A DNA stretch of 64,000 nucleotides from Kordia sp965283645 (GTDB lineage Bacteria; Bacteroidota; Bacteroidia; Flavobacteriales; Flavobacteriaceae), in assembly GCF_965283645.1 (NCBI RefSeq), contig NZ_CBDIPG010000001.1, forward strand, positions 4,836,001 through 4,900,000, read 5' to 3'. This document shows positions 24,631 through 33,625 of this stretch, in pieces. Position 1 is the stretch's first letter, and each line of letters begins with the position of its first letter. A program made the translations under genes and the position numbers. The notes under the pieces are model-generated. The model ran no database searches, was not told where the DNA came from, and worked only from the letters and a program-made list of their open reading frames with translations.

Positions 24631-25710
24631 TTATACTTTTCCTAGCTGCACAGCTTCTTGCATGGCTTGATATCTTTTTTTCCATACAGCACGATTTTTA
24701 TTTAAATGATCGTCAATGTGTACAGGATCTTTTGTGTTGAAATTCCCGCCCCAACGTAATTCTGGGTCGTCAATAATTAGACTTAAAAAATATTTTACAG
24801 GTTGCGGAACATTTGGATATTTTGTCAAAACTTTTGAATTTGCCCACAAATTATTTCCATACACAATATTCATATCAATTCCATGACCTGCCAAATGATT
24901 AGAAAACGTGGCTGGTGGCACAATGGCACCTCGTACATTAGTTGTCGTTCTAAATGAACTCGTGACATAAATATATACATTAGCTTGAACCGCATACCCA
25001 TTAATTTTTTCTAGCGCAGGCACAAATTGAACATCAGCTCTACAGGGTTTTCCTTGAAAGTTTGACCCTTCAAATAATACCAACGGAGATTTTTTATTGG
25101 GTAAATTTTTCGGAGCATGATCCATCCATTTGCTACCATAAAACACATTGATATCTTTTAAGAAAAGATCAACAACGGGACGTGAGAGCCAATCGCCATC
25201 CGAATCAATTTGATTGTCTTTGGTATACGTTAGTACTGCTGTACGCGTACCATTTCCGTACAATCCGTCAGCACCATACTTTGCAAAATTGAGTTGTGTT
25301 CCGTACCCAATAGTGTATAAGAATGTTTGAATGGCAGAAATACTAGTACGTGTTCCTTTGGAAATATATTTTCTGGTTCGTAAATCAGACGTATGAATTG
25401 CCCATAATAAGTACATTTCTGGAAGAAAATCATGTCGTTGTAAAATTAATTTACATAATTCATTTGAAACAGTTTTTCCATCACTAGGATGATTGTTTTT
25501 AGTGGCAAATGCTGCAACTGCTGTTACAGTTGCGGGACCGTAATCTCCGTCGGCTTCATAATTAGATAGTTTGAGTTCTTTTTGAAAGCCTAATTCAAAA
25601 AGCGTACGTTGTAAATCGACAATTAATTCTTTATCAGAAGAACCTTGAAATAGTGACGTACTAACATCACCTTTATGTAAAGCCGCTTCAAGCAAATTTG
25701 AACATTCCAT
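24631..25710 (-). CDS. Peptidoglycan-binding M15-type peptidase without signal peptide
   Basis: 359 residues. Two peptidoglycan-binding domains are visible: residues about 27-90 (LQRTLFELGF, YEADGDYGPATVTAVAAFA) and about 122-185 (IQTFLYTIGYG, YGADGLYGNGTRTAVLTYT). The C-terminal half is an M15-like peptidase with VTSSFRTT near 250, SNHLAGHGIDMNI near 267-279 (SxHxxGxxxD zinc motif) and DPVHIDDH near 330. The fold cleaves D-Ala-containing peptide bonds in the cell wall. No signal peptide is visible, as in phage endolysins and exported-toxin effectors. Release would need another route. Downstream of a lanthipeptide-like gene on the same strand. Confidence 0.82.
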   Translation of the reverse strand: MECSNLLEAALHKGDVSTSLFQGSSDKELIVDLQRTLFELGFQKELKLSNYEADGDYGPATVTAVAAFATKNNHPSDGKTVSNELCKLILQRHDFLPEMYLLWAIHTSDLRTRKYISKGTRTSISAIQTFLYTIGYGTQLNFAKYGADGLYGNGTRTAVLTYTKDNQIDSDGDWLSRPVVDLFLKDINVFYGSKWMDHAPKNLPNKKSPLVLFEGSNFQGKPCRADVQFVPALEKINGYAVQANVYIYVTSSFRTTTNVRGAIVPPATFSNHLAGHGIDMNIVYGNNLWANSKVLTKYPNVPQPVKYFLSLIIDDPELRWGGNFNTKDPVHIDDHLNKNRAVWKKRYQAMQEAVQLGKV

Positions 25711-25882
25711 GGAGTATACATTTTATAGCTAACAAATTATGAAAAAAACGCAATGTACAAAAGGGTGAAAACACGTAGTTTTGAGAAGATTTCAAAATTG
25801 GTATAAAAAGTAAGGAACCGCCTAGAAAAATTCCAGACGATTCCATCAAATGATATATAATTATTGAATTATATATACACTA

Positions 25883-26107
25883 TCAATACGTTGCAGTATC
25901 GCCGCTTGGATCAGGGCAAGCTACGCATGAAGTTGTATAATAACTTGGACATGCTACTGAACATGTTTCTGACTCTACACAATTGTTCTGCGAAGTTTTA
26001 CCTTTTCCACCTCTGTCTTCTCCTCCGAAAATGTTTCCAGCTTGTAAATCAGCAATGCTGCCTTTATTTAATTTTAATGTTCTGTGTTGTAATTTGGCTT
26101 TTTTCAT
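25883..26107 (-). CDS. Class I lanthipeptide-like precursor (74 aa)
   Basis: Leader MKKAKLQHRTLKLNKGSIAD, then IFGG at residues 26-29, which fits the common precursor pattern. The core (about 45 residues) starts with a Gly/Lys-rich segment and has Cys at 43, 49, 53, 61 and 64. SETC, SVAC and TTSC give three [S/T]xxC pairs. Upstream, the sequence GTTTATATAGTTTTACG on the minus strand (about 26134-26150) resembles the conserved upstream element of the 19-20 kb peptides. It lies between the M15 gene and a TPR-AraC regulator gene, both on the same strand. Confidence 0.75.
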   Translation of the reverse strand: MKKAKLQHRTLKLNKGSIADLQAGNIFGGEDRGGKGKTSQNNCVESETCSVACPSYYTTSCVACPDPSGDTATY

Positions 26108-26402
26108 AATGTGAATGTTTTGATTAAACTTGACGTAAAACTATATAAACAAACTACCTCAAAAAAGTGCTTGGTTGGTCAGTTTATATAATGACATTTG
26201 ATATTTACTATGAAAATGAATTCTAGATAACCATGTTTAAATTTTATTTATATAATTGATATTCAGTACTTTAATTTTGTTAATCTTGAATTTGTAGAAT
26301 ACTTTATAAAAGCTTTGAATACAATTAGAATGGTATAAATGATTTTATAGGACAATTCATCTATTGTCTTTTTTTAAGGTGAAAAAGAGTAAAAAAGAAC
26401 AA

Positions 26403-28103
26403 CTAGTTTGTATGTGAAGCATTTAAATTTTTGATGAAATACGAAGGGTTTAAATTGGTTTTTCGTTGAAAAGCTCTTGAAAATGTTCGGGTATTACTAA
26501 AACCTGATTCTTCTGCAATGGCATCAATAGTATATTTTCTGAAAACTGCATCGTTCTGTAACCGATTTACGGTGTATTCAATGCGTAAATCGTTCACAAA
26601 TGTGTTGAAACTTTTCCCTTCATATACATTTACAATTTTAGACAAATAACTATGATTTGTTTTTAAGCGTTTTGCTAATTTTTGCAAAGTAATATTGGTT
26701 GATAAGAATTCGTTTTTCTCTTTAAAAACAGTCAAACTATTCAATACAGTTGTAACAATGTTTTCTGGAATATTTAACTCATTTTTTTTACGATCAGAGA
26801 CATCAATAATTGTATGTTGTTTATTATTTTCTTGATCTTTTAGTAATTGTTCAAAGCGTTTTCTATATACATTTCGTTGTATATAATTATAAATTAAAAA
26901 CCCGCCAATTAGTAGAATTAAAGCAATTGCTCCAATAATACTTAAAAGATAGGTTTGTTCTTTTCTTTGAAGTGATGTAATGACTTGTTGTTTGTCAGCC
27001 AACAATTTAGGTGTGTTGTAATCTTCTGAAATATGTTTGGTTAAGTACAATTCTTTATCGTGTAAGATACTATCCAAACGTAGCAATCGCTCAATATAAG
27101 TAAGTTGTTTTTTTAAATCTTTTTTCTTCTTATAATGGTCAATTAAAAGCTCATACGTTTCTCTTGTTTCTGGAAATAAGTAATTTACTTTTAAAAATAT
27201 GGAATCTACTTTTTTTAAATAATCAATTCCTTCTTCTGTACGTTGAGTTGCTAAGTGTGTTTTTCCAAGATAAAAATAAGCATATGTTAAGTTTGAATCA
27301 TCTTCTTTCTTTTCAAAAAAAGGAATTGTTTTTTGTATGCTGTCAATGGCACTTGAAATATTCTTCTTAAAATATAAATTCATACCCTCTTTAAGTACAA
27401 GTAGATTATATAAATACTTGTAATTAGGTCGTTTTTTCGTTTGTTTAATCGCTTGTGTAGTGTAGTGTGTCACTGAGTCATAATAACCAAGTCGTCTGTA
27501 AGAAGTTGCCAAACTAGATATTATTTTTAAGCGTCTAGACTGATCTTGAAAGCCTAATTTTTCAGAATTTACTAATGATTTTTTAAGTGTTTTTAGCGCA
27601 TTTTCATAATCTCCTATTATATTATAGGTAATCCCAATATTATAATTAATATTAAATAACATACGATCGTTGTTACTTTTTTTAGCGTATTGTTCAGCTT
27701 TTACATATAAGTTCAATGCTTTTTTGTAGGATTGAGCTTGAAAAAAATCTCCAGCTCTAATAATCAAAGCATTTTCCATTAAATAGTGATCTTTACGTTT
27801 AACTGATAATTGGGTTAAACTATCAATATATTTCATTTTTAACGAATCAGAATCCATTAGACCTTTGTAATAATAGCCTTCAATAATTCTTTTTGAATCT
27901 TCAAGATGTTTTGCTTTTTTTAAATACGCATCTGCGTATAAGCTAGCTTTTACATCGGAATTAGTTTCATAAAACTGTGTGCGTAATTCTTTAAAATCTT
28001 TTTGCAATAAAGAATCAGAATCTTTCAAAATTTGTTTTTGACTGTATATAGGGAAGCTAATTAAAAGAAAACTGGCAATAATGTAATAGTGTTTTACTGT
28101 CAT
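26403..28103 (-). CDS. TPR-membrane-AraC regulator 1
   Basis: 566 residues in three parts. An N-terminal signal or anchor (HYYIIASFLLISFPIYSQ) precedes about 340 residues of TPR-type helical repeats (for example ALNLYVKAEQYAKKSNNDRM and ALKTLKKSLVNSEKLGFQ). A single membrane helix (LLSIIGAIALILLIGGFLIY) lies near residue 390. The C-terminal 100 residues form an AraC helix-turn-helix (YLSKIVNVYEGKSF, then AIAEESGFSNTRTFSRAFQR). The predicted topology puts the TPR part in the periplasm and the DNA-binding part inside. TPR regions in such regulators often bind peptides. Precursor peptide genes lie directly on both sides (25883-26107 and 28298-28570). Peptide sensing is inference. Confidence 0.85.
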   Translation of the reverse strand: MTVKHYYIIASFLLISFPIYSQKQILKDSDSLLQKDFKELRTQFYETNSDVKASLYADAYLKKAKHLEDSKRIIEGYYYKGLMDSDSLKMKYIDSLTQLSVKRKDHYLMENALIIRAGDFFQAQSYKKALNLYVKAEQYAKKSNNDRMLFNINYNIGITYNIIGDYENALKTLKKSLVNSEKLGFQDQSRRLKIISSLATSYRRLGYYDSVTHYTTQAIKQTKKRPNYKYLYNLLVLKEGMNLYFKKNISSAIDSIQKTIPFFEKKEDDSNLTYAYFYLGKTHLATQRTEEGIDYLKKVDSIFLKVNYLFPETRETYELLIDHYKKKKDLKKQLTYIERLLRLDSILHDKELYLTKHISEDYNTPKLLADKQQVITSLQRKEQTYLLSIIGAIALILLIGGFLIYNYIQRNVYRKRFEQLLKDQENNKQHTIIDVSDRKKNELNIPENIVTTVLNSLTVFKEKNEFLSTNITLQKLAKRLKTNHSYLSKIVNVYEGKSFNTFVNDLRIEYTVNRLQNDAVFRKYTIDAIAEESGFSNTRTFSRAFQRKTNLNPSYFIKNLNASHTN

Positions 28104-28297
28104 ACGAATGATCTATAAATACGAAAATACATTTTTTTTTAAGTAAATGAACTCCTTTTTATTGATGATAAATTGAAAACAGATTTTGATAGTGACAATA
28201 GATCAATTGTCTGTATATAATGCAGTAAGACAGTATTATATAGTAATTAATAATCGTAGTTTTGAGATGCACTAGCTTAAAAATAAAACTCAAAATT

Positions 28298-28570
28298 ATG
28301 AAAAAAAAAAGTTTATTCCTCAGCCTAAAAAAGTATACTATTGCATCTGTTCGTGGTCACTATAAAATTATAGGAGCAGGACTAACAACTGGAGTGGAGT
28401 GTGGTACTTCAGTTGATCCAGCTATTTGTAGATCAGCAGATCCAGCCACTTGTGTATCGAATAATGAAGCTACATGTACAACAAAAGACCCATCATGCGG
28501 AAGTTCTACAGATGATCCATTAAGTAACGCAAGAAAAGGATGCGCTTCTCATATTGGTGGTGGCGATTAA
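28298..28570 (+). CDS. Lanthipeptide-like precursor with octad Cys repeat, GG missing
   Basis: 90 residues from the ATG at 28298; the longer TTG frame from 28262 has no leader features. The leader MKKKSLFLSLKKYTIASVRG keeps the Lys-rich LxLKK pattern, but the usual GG is replaced by IGAG near residues 25-28. The core has Cys at 35, 44, 52, 60, 67 and 82 in a tandem unit of about eight residues (RSADPAT, VSNNEAT, TTKDPS between Cys). It ends in HIGGGD. It is transcribed away from TPR-AraC regulator 1, so they share a 194-bp control region. A strong terminator follows. Confidence 0.72.
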   Translation: MKKKSLFLSLKKYTIASVRGHYKIIGAGLTTGVECGTSVDPAICRSADPATCVSNNEATCTTKDPSCGSSTDDPLSNARKGCASHIGGGD

Positions 28571-28603
28571 TAATCAGTTCAATACAAATACATAATAGAA
28601 ACG

Positions 28604-28633
28604 AAAAGCTGGGCAATTTTGCCTAGCTTTTTT
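28604..28633 (+). terminator. Terminator of the octad-repeat peptide gene
   Basis: AAAAGCTGGGCA (28604-28615) pairs with TGCCTAGCTTTT (28620-28631) with one mismatch, followed by further T. Confidence 0.82.
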
Positions 28634-28680
28634 AAAACTCCAATTTTGAATTTCGGACATTAAATAGTAATTCGAGTATG

Positions 28681-28884
28681 TTATTTTAGTGAAACCAATG
28701 CTTCTAAGGCTTTTTCTGCATCAGCTTCTGCTACGTGAAATTCAATATCTCCACCAAGAATTCCAGCGTAAGCTGTATCCATTTTATTGATTTCGTGATA
28801 GTTAATTTCGGCTTTCGCTAAAATTTCTCGTGCACTCATTACATTAATTTGCGAATTACTTGCATATACTTTTACTTTACTCAT
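28681..28884 (-). CDS. DUF2007-like small protein
   Basis: 67 residues from the ATG at 28884 (MSKVKVYASNSQINVMSARE). The pattern VKVYASNSQINVMSAREILAK (partly shown) followed by GGDIEFHVAEADAEKALEAL matches the DUF2007 family, called putative signal-transducing proteins, with a ferredoxin-like fold related to PII-type proteins. Ligand and target are unknown. The frame extends 15 codons further upstream, but the homologous region begins at this Met. No neighbour suggests a role. Confidence 0.7.
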   Translation of the reverse strand: MSKVKVYASNSQINVMSAREILAKAEINYHEINKMDTAYAGILGGDIEFHVAEADAEKALEALVSLK

Positions 28885-29006
28885 ATAGTATTTTTTTGTT
28901 GAACTATTAAGATACGATATTTTAAGCATTTATCATATAAAATAGACGTGTTATATTCATCAATCAATACATAGTATTCTTCAAAATCTTTTTAAATTAT
29001 TCAACC

Positions 29007-29489
29007 TTAATCATGTTGATAACAGTAACGACCATTTTTTACATTTCGCTTGCAACGTTTGCCTGATTTTGTTTTTCCAAGACATCTTGTGCTTGACGAA
29101 TTTGTAGGAGTTTCACGAATTGGTGTAGTACTACTATTTTGTTTGGTATGTTGAAAACAATAACCATTTCCTAGTTTTGTGTTTCGTTTGCAACGTTTTC
29201 CCTTTTGAGTAACTCCTTTACAACGAACTAGAGTAGATGTGCCAACAGCTTTATTTTCAGCTGTAAATCGTTTTTTTAATTGATGTTTTGGCGGTGGTTT
29301 GCAAATTTTGCAAGGTGTTAGTTTAGAAGTACGAATAGTTTCAAGTCCAACCAATTTGCTCGACACATTTTTCACCATTCTACATGAGCTCAGGTGATAT
29401 CGCTTTCCCGAAGGTGTTTTGTAAACGTCTTGGGCATCACATTGAAATGAAATAGCAAGTAGAAAAAATATGGAGAGAAGATGTTTCAT
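29007..29489 (-). CDS. Secreted protein with two Cys-His zinc-ribbon-like repeats (DUF5763-like)
   Basis: 160 residues with signal peptide MKHLLSIFFLLAISFQCDAQ. A first region (VYKTPSGKRYHLSSCRMV, later CKICKPP) resembles the Ada/nuclease-associated metal-binding motif found in secreted flavobacterial proteins. Two repeats follow with the pattern RCxGxTxxGKRCKRNxxxxxxYCxQH, at about residues 90-116 and 134-159. This spacing suggests two small zinc-binding knuckles and resembles DUF5763. Net charge is strongly positive. It may bind nucleic acid or polysaccharide outside the cell; this is not established. Confidence 0.65.
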   Translation of the reverse strand: MKHLLSIFFLLAISFQCDAQDVYKTPSGKRYHLSSCRMVKNVSSKLVGLETIRTSKLTPCKICKPPPKHQLKKRFTAENKAVGTSTLVRCKGVTQKGKRCKRNTKLGNGYCFQHTKQNSSTTPIRETPTNSSSTRCLGKTKSGKRCKRNVKNGRYCYQHD

Positions 29490-29638
29490 AACAATCAAAA
29501 ATAGTGTATAAAATTATAAAAACATTTCTACCTAAGTGTACGGTTTACCGTAAAACAACTCTACAAAAAACATCAGTATGAAATTTTAAAATCTCATCAC
29601 GGTATTTTATATACTTTAGTAAATAGTATAGATTAGTA

Positions 29639-30997
29639 TTAGGCATCTTTCAGCATATTTTTTAAATCACTTGCATACGAAGGATAGGTGAAAATCATCT
29701 TTTTAAATTCGTCAATGGTCATTTTGGTATTGATGGCTGTTGCAAAAATATTAATCGTTTCATTTGCCGCAGCGCTTATTAAATGTGCGCCAACAATCTC
29801 GTTGGTTCTTTTATTTGCTATAATTTTAAAAGCATAAACAGCTGCATTTCCCTTTTTTGCATTGTACCAATTTGAAGCATCACCTTTAAAAATGATAACA
29901 TCTTTATAGCGCTTTTTAGCTTCCGCTTCCGAATACCCAACCGTAGCTAAATTTGGATGCGTAAAAACCACTGAAGGCACTAATGGATTTTCAAATTCCT
30001 TTGAATTCTTTTTGAGAATGTTGTTTCCAACAATATATCCTTGCAAACCAGAAAGTGGCGTTAATGGTAAAGATTTACTCGAAACATCTCCACAAGCATA
30101 CACGTTTTTATTTGTTTTATTTACTAAAAAATCATCCACAATAACACCTGTTTCATCATGTTGAATGTTTGCTTTTTCCAAATTTAATAATGCCGTAGCA
30201 GGTACTCTCCCTGAAGTATTAAACACTATTTTTGATGTTACAGTCTTACTTTTACCTTTCTGTTTGTAATGAATTTTATAGCTTTTCTTCTTTTTTTCTA
30301 CGGATTCAATTTCGGCATTAAACACAAATTTCACACCTTTCTTTTTCATTGATGAAACCAATTTATCAACTAAAAAATCATCAAATTGTGATAAAGCTTG
30401 TGCGCCGCTATCAATCAAAGTTACCTTGCATCCTAACGTTGATAAAAGAAAACAAAACTCCATACCTACATAACCAGCACCAATAAAAGTTGCAGACTTA
30501 GGAACTTTAGGAAGATGGAAAATTTCAGCACTTGTTTTCAGAAATTTTGCGCCTTCAAAGTTTAATTTTCGAGGCGTTAAGCCAGATGCAATTACAAATG
30601 TATCTGCAGTCACTTTTTTTCCTTCGACTTCAATTTCATTTTCAGAAATGAATGTTGGAGATTGATGATACATATCGATCTTTAATTCTGCTAAATTTTC
30701 CTCTGTACTTTTTGGAATTTTTTCTGTGAACGATTTTTGAAAATTTTGAATATCACTCCAACTAATTTTAGGTAATTTTTTTATACCCAAACCTTCTAAT
30801 TGTTCAGATTTCTGAATCAAATCTGCAAATTGCAATAGTATTTTTTTAGGATCGCAACCTCTTATAGCGCACGTGCCACCAAAAGCTTGTTTGTCTGCAA
30901 TTGCGACTGAAAGCCCATTTTTTGCACAAATTTTTGCGGCAGTTTGTCCTGCAACTCCGCTACCAATTACAAATACATTATAATGTTTAGTTGTCAT
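29639..30997 (-). CDS. FAD-dependent pyridine nucleotide-disulfide oxidoreductase
   Basis: 452 residues with the full class I fold. The FAD-binding GSGVAGQTAA is near residue 12, and the redox-active disulfide C43-AIRG-C48 is in GGTCAIRGCDPKK. The NAD(P) motif FIGAGYVGMEF is near 173, VYACGDVSSKSLPLTP near 290, and a C-terminal dimerisation domain begins VVFTHPNLATVGYSE. The catalytic HPT-type His-Glu of lipoamide dehydrogenase is absent: the same place reads IFTYPSYASD. So the enzyme is probably not a lipoamide or glutathione reductase. It may reduce another disulfide, metal or quinone. Monocistronic. Confidence 0.85.
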   Translation of the reverse strand: MTTKHYNVFVIGSGVAGQTAAKICAKNGLSVAIADKQAFGGTCAIRGCDPKKILLQFADLIQKSEQLEGLGIKKLPKISWSDIQNFQKSFTEKIPKSTEENLAELKIDMYHQSPTFISENEIEVEGKKVTADTFVIASGLTPRKLNFEGAKFLKTSAEIFHLPKVPKSATFIGAGYVGMEFCFLLSTLGCKVTLIDSGAQALSQFDDFLVDKLVSSMKKKGVKFVFNAEIESVEKKKKSYKIHYKQKGKSKTVTSKIVFNTSGRVPATALLNLEKANIQHDETGVIVDDFLVNKTNKNVYACGDVSSKSLPLTPLSGLQGYIVGNNILKKNSKEFENPLVPSVVFTHPNLATVGYSEAEAKKRYKDVIIFKGDASNWYNAKKGNAAVYAFKIIANKRTNEIVGAHLISAAANETINIFATAINTKMTIDEFKKMIFTYPSYASDLKNMLKDA

Positions 30998-31164
30998 AAA
31001 ATTTTAGAATTTCATCAAAAATAAGGTAGAAAATAAGCTTTTATTAATTGTAATGATTCAATTATGAACTGATTCGCTAAAAGTCAATAAAAGAATTTAT
31101 GAGATCACTAATTTAAAAATCACTTGTAGAAATTACGATTGATCTCAGAATACTGCTCAAAAAG

Positions 31165-31204
31165 AAACGCCTCTATGAAATTTTAAAATCTCACAAAGGC
31201 GTTT
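31165..31204 (-). terminator. Terminator of the DUF4197 gene
   Basis: AAACGCCT (31165-31172) pairs with AGGCGTTT (31197-31204), with further pairing inside the loop. It lies just after the DUF4197 stop on the minus strand. Confidence 0.7.
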
Positions 31205-31231
31205 TATATGGTATCTGAAAATTAGAAATTA

Positions 31232-31939
31232 TTATTTATCTTGTAGTGCAAACACTTTTTGTAACAATGCCGTTGTTCGTGAACCTACTTTTGTGCGAAT
31301 CTCAGCTTCTTCAACGGCAATCATTGTATACACACCTTTTAAAGCTTCCGTAGTTACATAATCTGTTAAATCTGGATTTACCTGATTTACAAAAGGAATC
31401 TTATTATAGCGATTAATCAAATCTGTCCAAATTTTATCCGCGCCAACTTTTGCAAACGAATTTTGAATTACAGGTTGAAACTTTCCGTACAAAGCCGTAT
31501 TCGTTTTTCCTTGTAAATACTGAGTAGCAGCATCATTATTTCCTAACAAAATGTTCTTAGCATCCGCAAACGTAATATCTTTTACAGCATTCACAAAAAT
31601 TGGAGTAGCTTCCTTCACGGCATCTTCTGCGGCTCTATTTAACAACTTAATTCCATCATCAGCCAAACTTGACAATCCGATATCGCGCAAAGCTTTATCC
31701 ACTTTTCGTAACTCTTCTGGCATTAAAATCTTAACAAGACTATTACCATAAAAACCATCTTTCAATGTTAGTTTTTGTACTTGCTTATCAATTCCAAAAT
31801 CTAAAGCTTGTCGCAATCCTGCTGCAATATCAGCATTTCCAAGTGTTCCGCCTTGTGGCAATTGATTTACAACTTGTTGCAACTCCGCGCAAGAATTCAA
31901 CATAAACAATCCGACAAAAGCAATAATGATTTTTTTCAT
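31232..31939 (-). CDS. DUF4197 lipoprotein
   Basis: 235 residues. The N-terminus MKKIIIAFVGLFMLNSCAEL carries a lipobox with the lipidated Cys at about 17. The mature protein is helical and contains the conserved DUF4197 segments GLRQALDFGIDKQV, ILMPEELRKVDKALRDIGL and FADAKNILLGNNDAATQYLQ, and ends with a helix around EEAEIRTKVGSRTT. The family is found in the periplasm or outer-membrane face of many bacteria; its function is unknown. It is a single-gene unit with its own terminator. Confidence 0.88.
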   Translation of the reverse strand: MKKIIIAFVGLFMLNSCAELQQVVNQLPQGGTLGNADIAAGLRQALDFGIDKQVQKLTLKDGFYGNSLVKILMPEELRKVDKALRDIGLSSLADDGIKLLNRAAEDAVKEATPIFVNAVKDITFADAKNILLGNNDAATQYLQGKTNTALYGKFQPVIQNSFAKVGADKIWTDLINRYNKIPFVNQVNPDLTDYVTTEALKGVYTMIAVEEAEIRTKVGSRTTALLQKVFALQDK

Positions 31940-32117
31940 GAGTATATATTTAAGGTATTTTAGACAGTATAAAGTACAAAAGGTTTAATCAAATCCAAAA
32001 TGTACATCACAAAAATACATGAATAATTATAACATCTCTTTGGTTTTCAATGAAATTTAATTGCATTCAAACTCAAGAAAAAATAATGTAGTATCTTATA
32101 AATTTAAATAATACCTC

Positions 32118-32570
32118 ATGAAAAAACGCATATACATATTTTTTAGCATCCTATTTTTTTCACTTGTAAGTTTTGGACAAGAAACCATTACAGATACTAC
32201 CGAAATGTGTAAAACGCTTAGAAAAATGGTTGAAAATGACCAAATGTATCGAAATGGAAAAATTTTAAAAGATGGAAAGTTTGGAAGTAAAAGTACCTAT
32301 TCGAAAAAAGTAAAAGATTCTGTTTGGGTATTGCAACGAAAACTTGATGATGAAAACACAGAAAAACTCATCAAATTGACCAAGAAATACGGCTGGATAC
32401 CTGATGAACGCATCAACTGTGACAAACTTAATATTTGGCTAATATTTAGGCATTCCGATAAAAAATATTACAACGAAATTGCAGAAGTAATCGAAAAAGA
32501 ACACAATGCAAAACGTTTAAATGACTTTTATTACAAGCTAATGAGTGATCATGTAACTGGGAAATATTAA
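32118..32570 (+). CDS. Secreted DUF6624-like protein
   Basis: 150 residues with signal peptide MKKRIYIFFSILFFSLVSFGQ. The mature sequence shows DQMYRNGKI near residue 44, a central VLQRKLDDENTEKLIKLTKK, then YGWIPDERINCDKLNIWLIF and RHSDKKYY. The combination DQxxR, DxxNTxxL, KYGW and a later His matches the general pattern of DUF6624 proteins, but this is reading only. The next gene starts 12 nt downstream (CAATG), so the two form an operon. Function is unknown. Confidence 0.55.
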   Translation: MKKRIYIFFSILFFSLVSFGQETITDTTEMCKTLRKMVENDQMYRNGKILKDGKFGSKSTYSKKVKDSVWVLQRKLDDENTEKLIKLTKKYGWIPDERINCDKLNIWLIFRHSDKKYYNEIAEVIEKEHNAKRLNDFYYKLMSDHVTGKY

Positions 32571-32582
32571 AAGCTACACACA

Positions 32583-33524
32583 ATGAAAAAAGTATGGTTA
32601 CTTCTTATTCCGTTACTCTTTATGAGCTGTCCGCAAGAAAAAAAACCAAAGCCAATACCTGAAGTTCACGGACAATATATTATGGTATTAGGAACTGCGC
32701 AAGATGCGGGTTATCCGCAAATAAACTGTAACAAATTGTGTTGCCAACCCTATCATGATGGAAAAGTTGAAAAAAAGTTGATTTCTTGTTTGGGTTTAAT
32801 TGATCTCGAAGCAAAGAAAAAATGGTTGTTTGATGCCACACCTGATATCACACAACAAATTCAACATCTATCAAATGAGCTTGAAACAACAACCGTAATT
32901 GACGGTATTTTTCTCACACATGCACACATTGGACATTATACAGGACTCATGTTTTTCGGTCGTGAAGCTATGGGCGCAACGCAAGTTCCTGTGTACGCAA
33001 TGCCAAAAATGAAAAGCTATTTAGAAACGAATGGCCCTTGGAGTCAATTGGTTGCTTTGGAAAATATCAAATTAAAAAAAATGCAGCATCACACTTCCGT
33101 AGATTTGACAAACGGACTCAAAATAACGCCTTTTCTAGTGCCGCATCGTGACGAATTCTCAGAAACAGTTGGTTACAAAATTCAAGGAAAACACAAATCA
33201 GCATTATTTATTCCAGACATTAACAAATGGCAACTGTGGGAAAAAGACATTGTAGAAGAAGTCAAAAAAGTAGATTATGCGTTTTTAGATGCAACCTTTT
33301 TAAAAGAAGGCGAAATTCCAAGACCTATGAGTGAAGTGCCGCATCCATTCATTGTAGAAACGGTGAAACTCTTTGAAAACGAAGATTGGGAAATTAAAAA
33401 CAAGGTCATATTTATTCACTTCAATCATTCCAATCCTGCATTGCAAAATTCAAATTCATTAAAAAACGATTTAAAAAGAGAAGGTTACCAATTTGCAGTA
33501 GAAGGAATGCGTGTTGAACTCTAA
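32583..33524 (+). CDS. MBL-fold metallo-hydrolase lipoprotein (PqqB-like)
   Basis: 313 residues. A short lipoprotein signal (LLLIPLLFMSCPQEK, Cys near 17) is followed by a metallo-beta-lactamase fold. VLGTAQDAGYPQINC is near residue 37, the metal motif THAHIGHYTG near 115, VPHRDEFSETVGYKIQG near 195, and FIPDINKW and DATFLKE follow. The sequence resembles the PqqB branch of MBL proteins, but PQQ synthesis genes are not nearby. A role as a generic hydrolase or oxygen-dependent enzyme on the outer side of the membrane is possible. CNKLCCQP near residue 50 offers extra Cys ligands. Confidence 0.8.
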   Translation: MKKVWLLLIPLLFMSCPQEKKPKPIPEVHGQYIMVLGTAQDAGYPQINCNKLCCQPYHDGKVEKKLISCLGLIDLEAKKKWLFDATPDITQQIQHLSNELETTTVIDGIFLTHAHIGHYTGLMFFGREAMGATQVPVYAMPKMKSYLETNGPWSQLVALENIKLKKMQHHTSVDLTNGLKITPFLVPHRDEFSETVGYKIQGKHKSALFIPDINKWQLWEKDIVEEVKKVDYAFLDATFLKEGEIPRPMSEVPHPFIVETVKLFENEDWEIKNKVIFIHFNHSNPALQNSNSLKNDLKREGYQFAVEGMRVEL

Positions 33525-33625
33525 AATTTTCAACGTTTTCATTTCTTATATATTTCTTAAAAAATGTTCGATTTTTTTGAATATTCCGTAAATTGCACCC
33601 TCAAAATAGATACTTCATTACAGAT

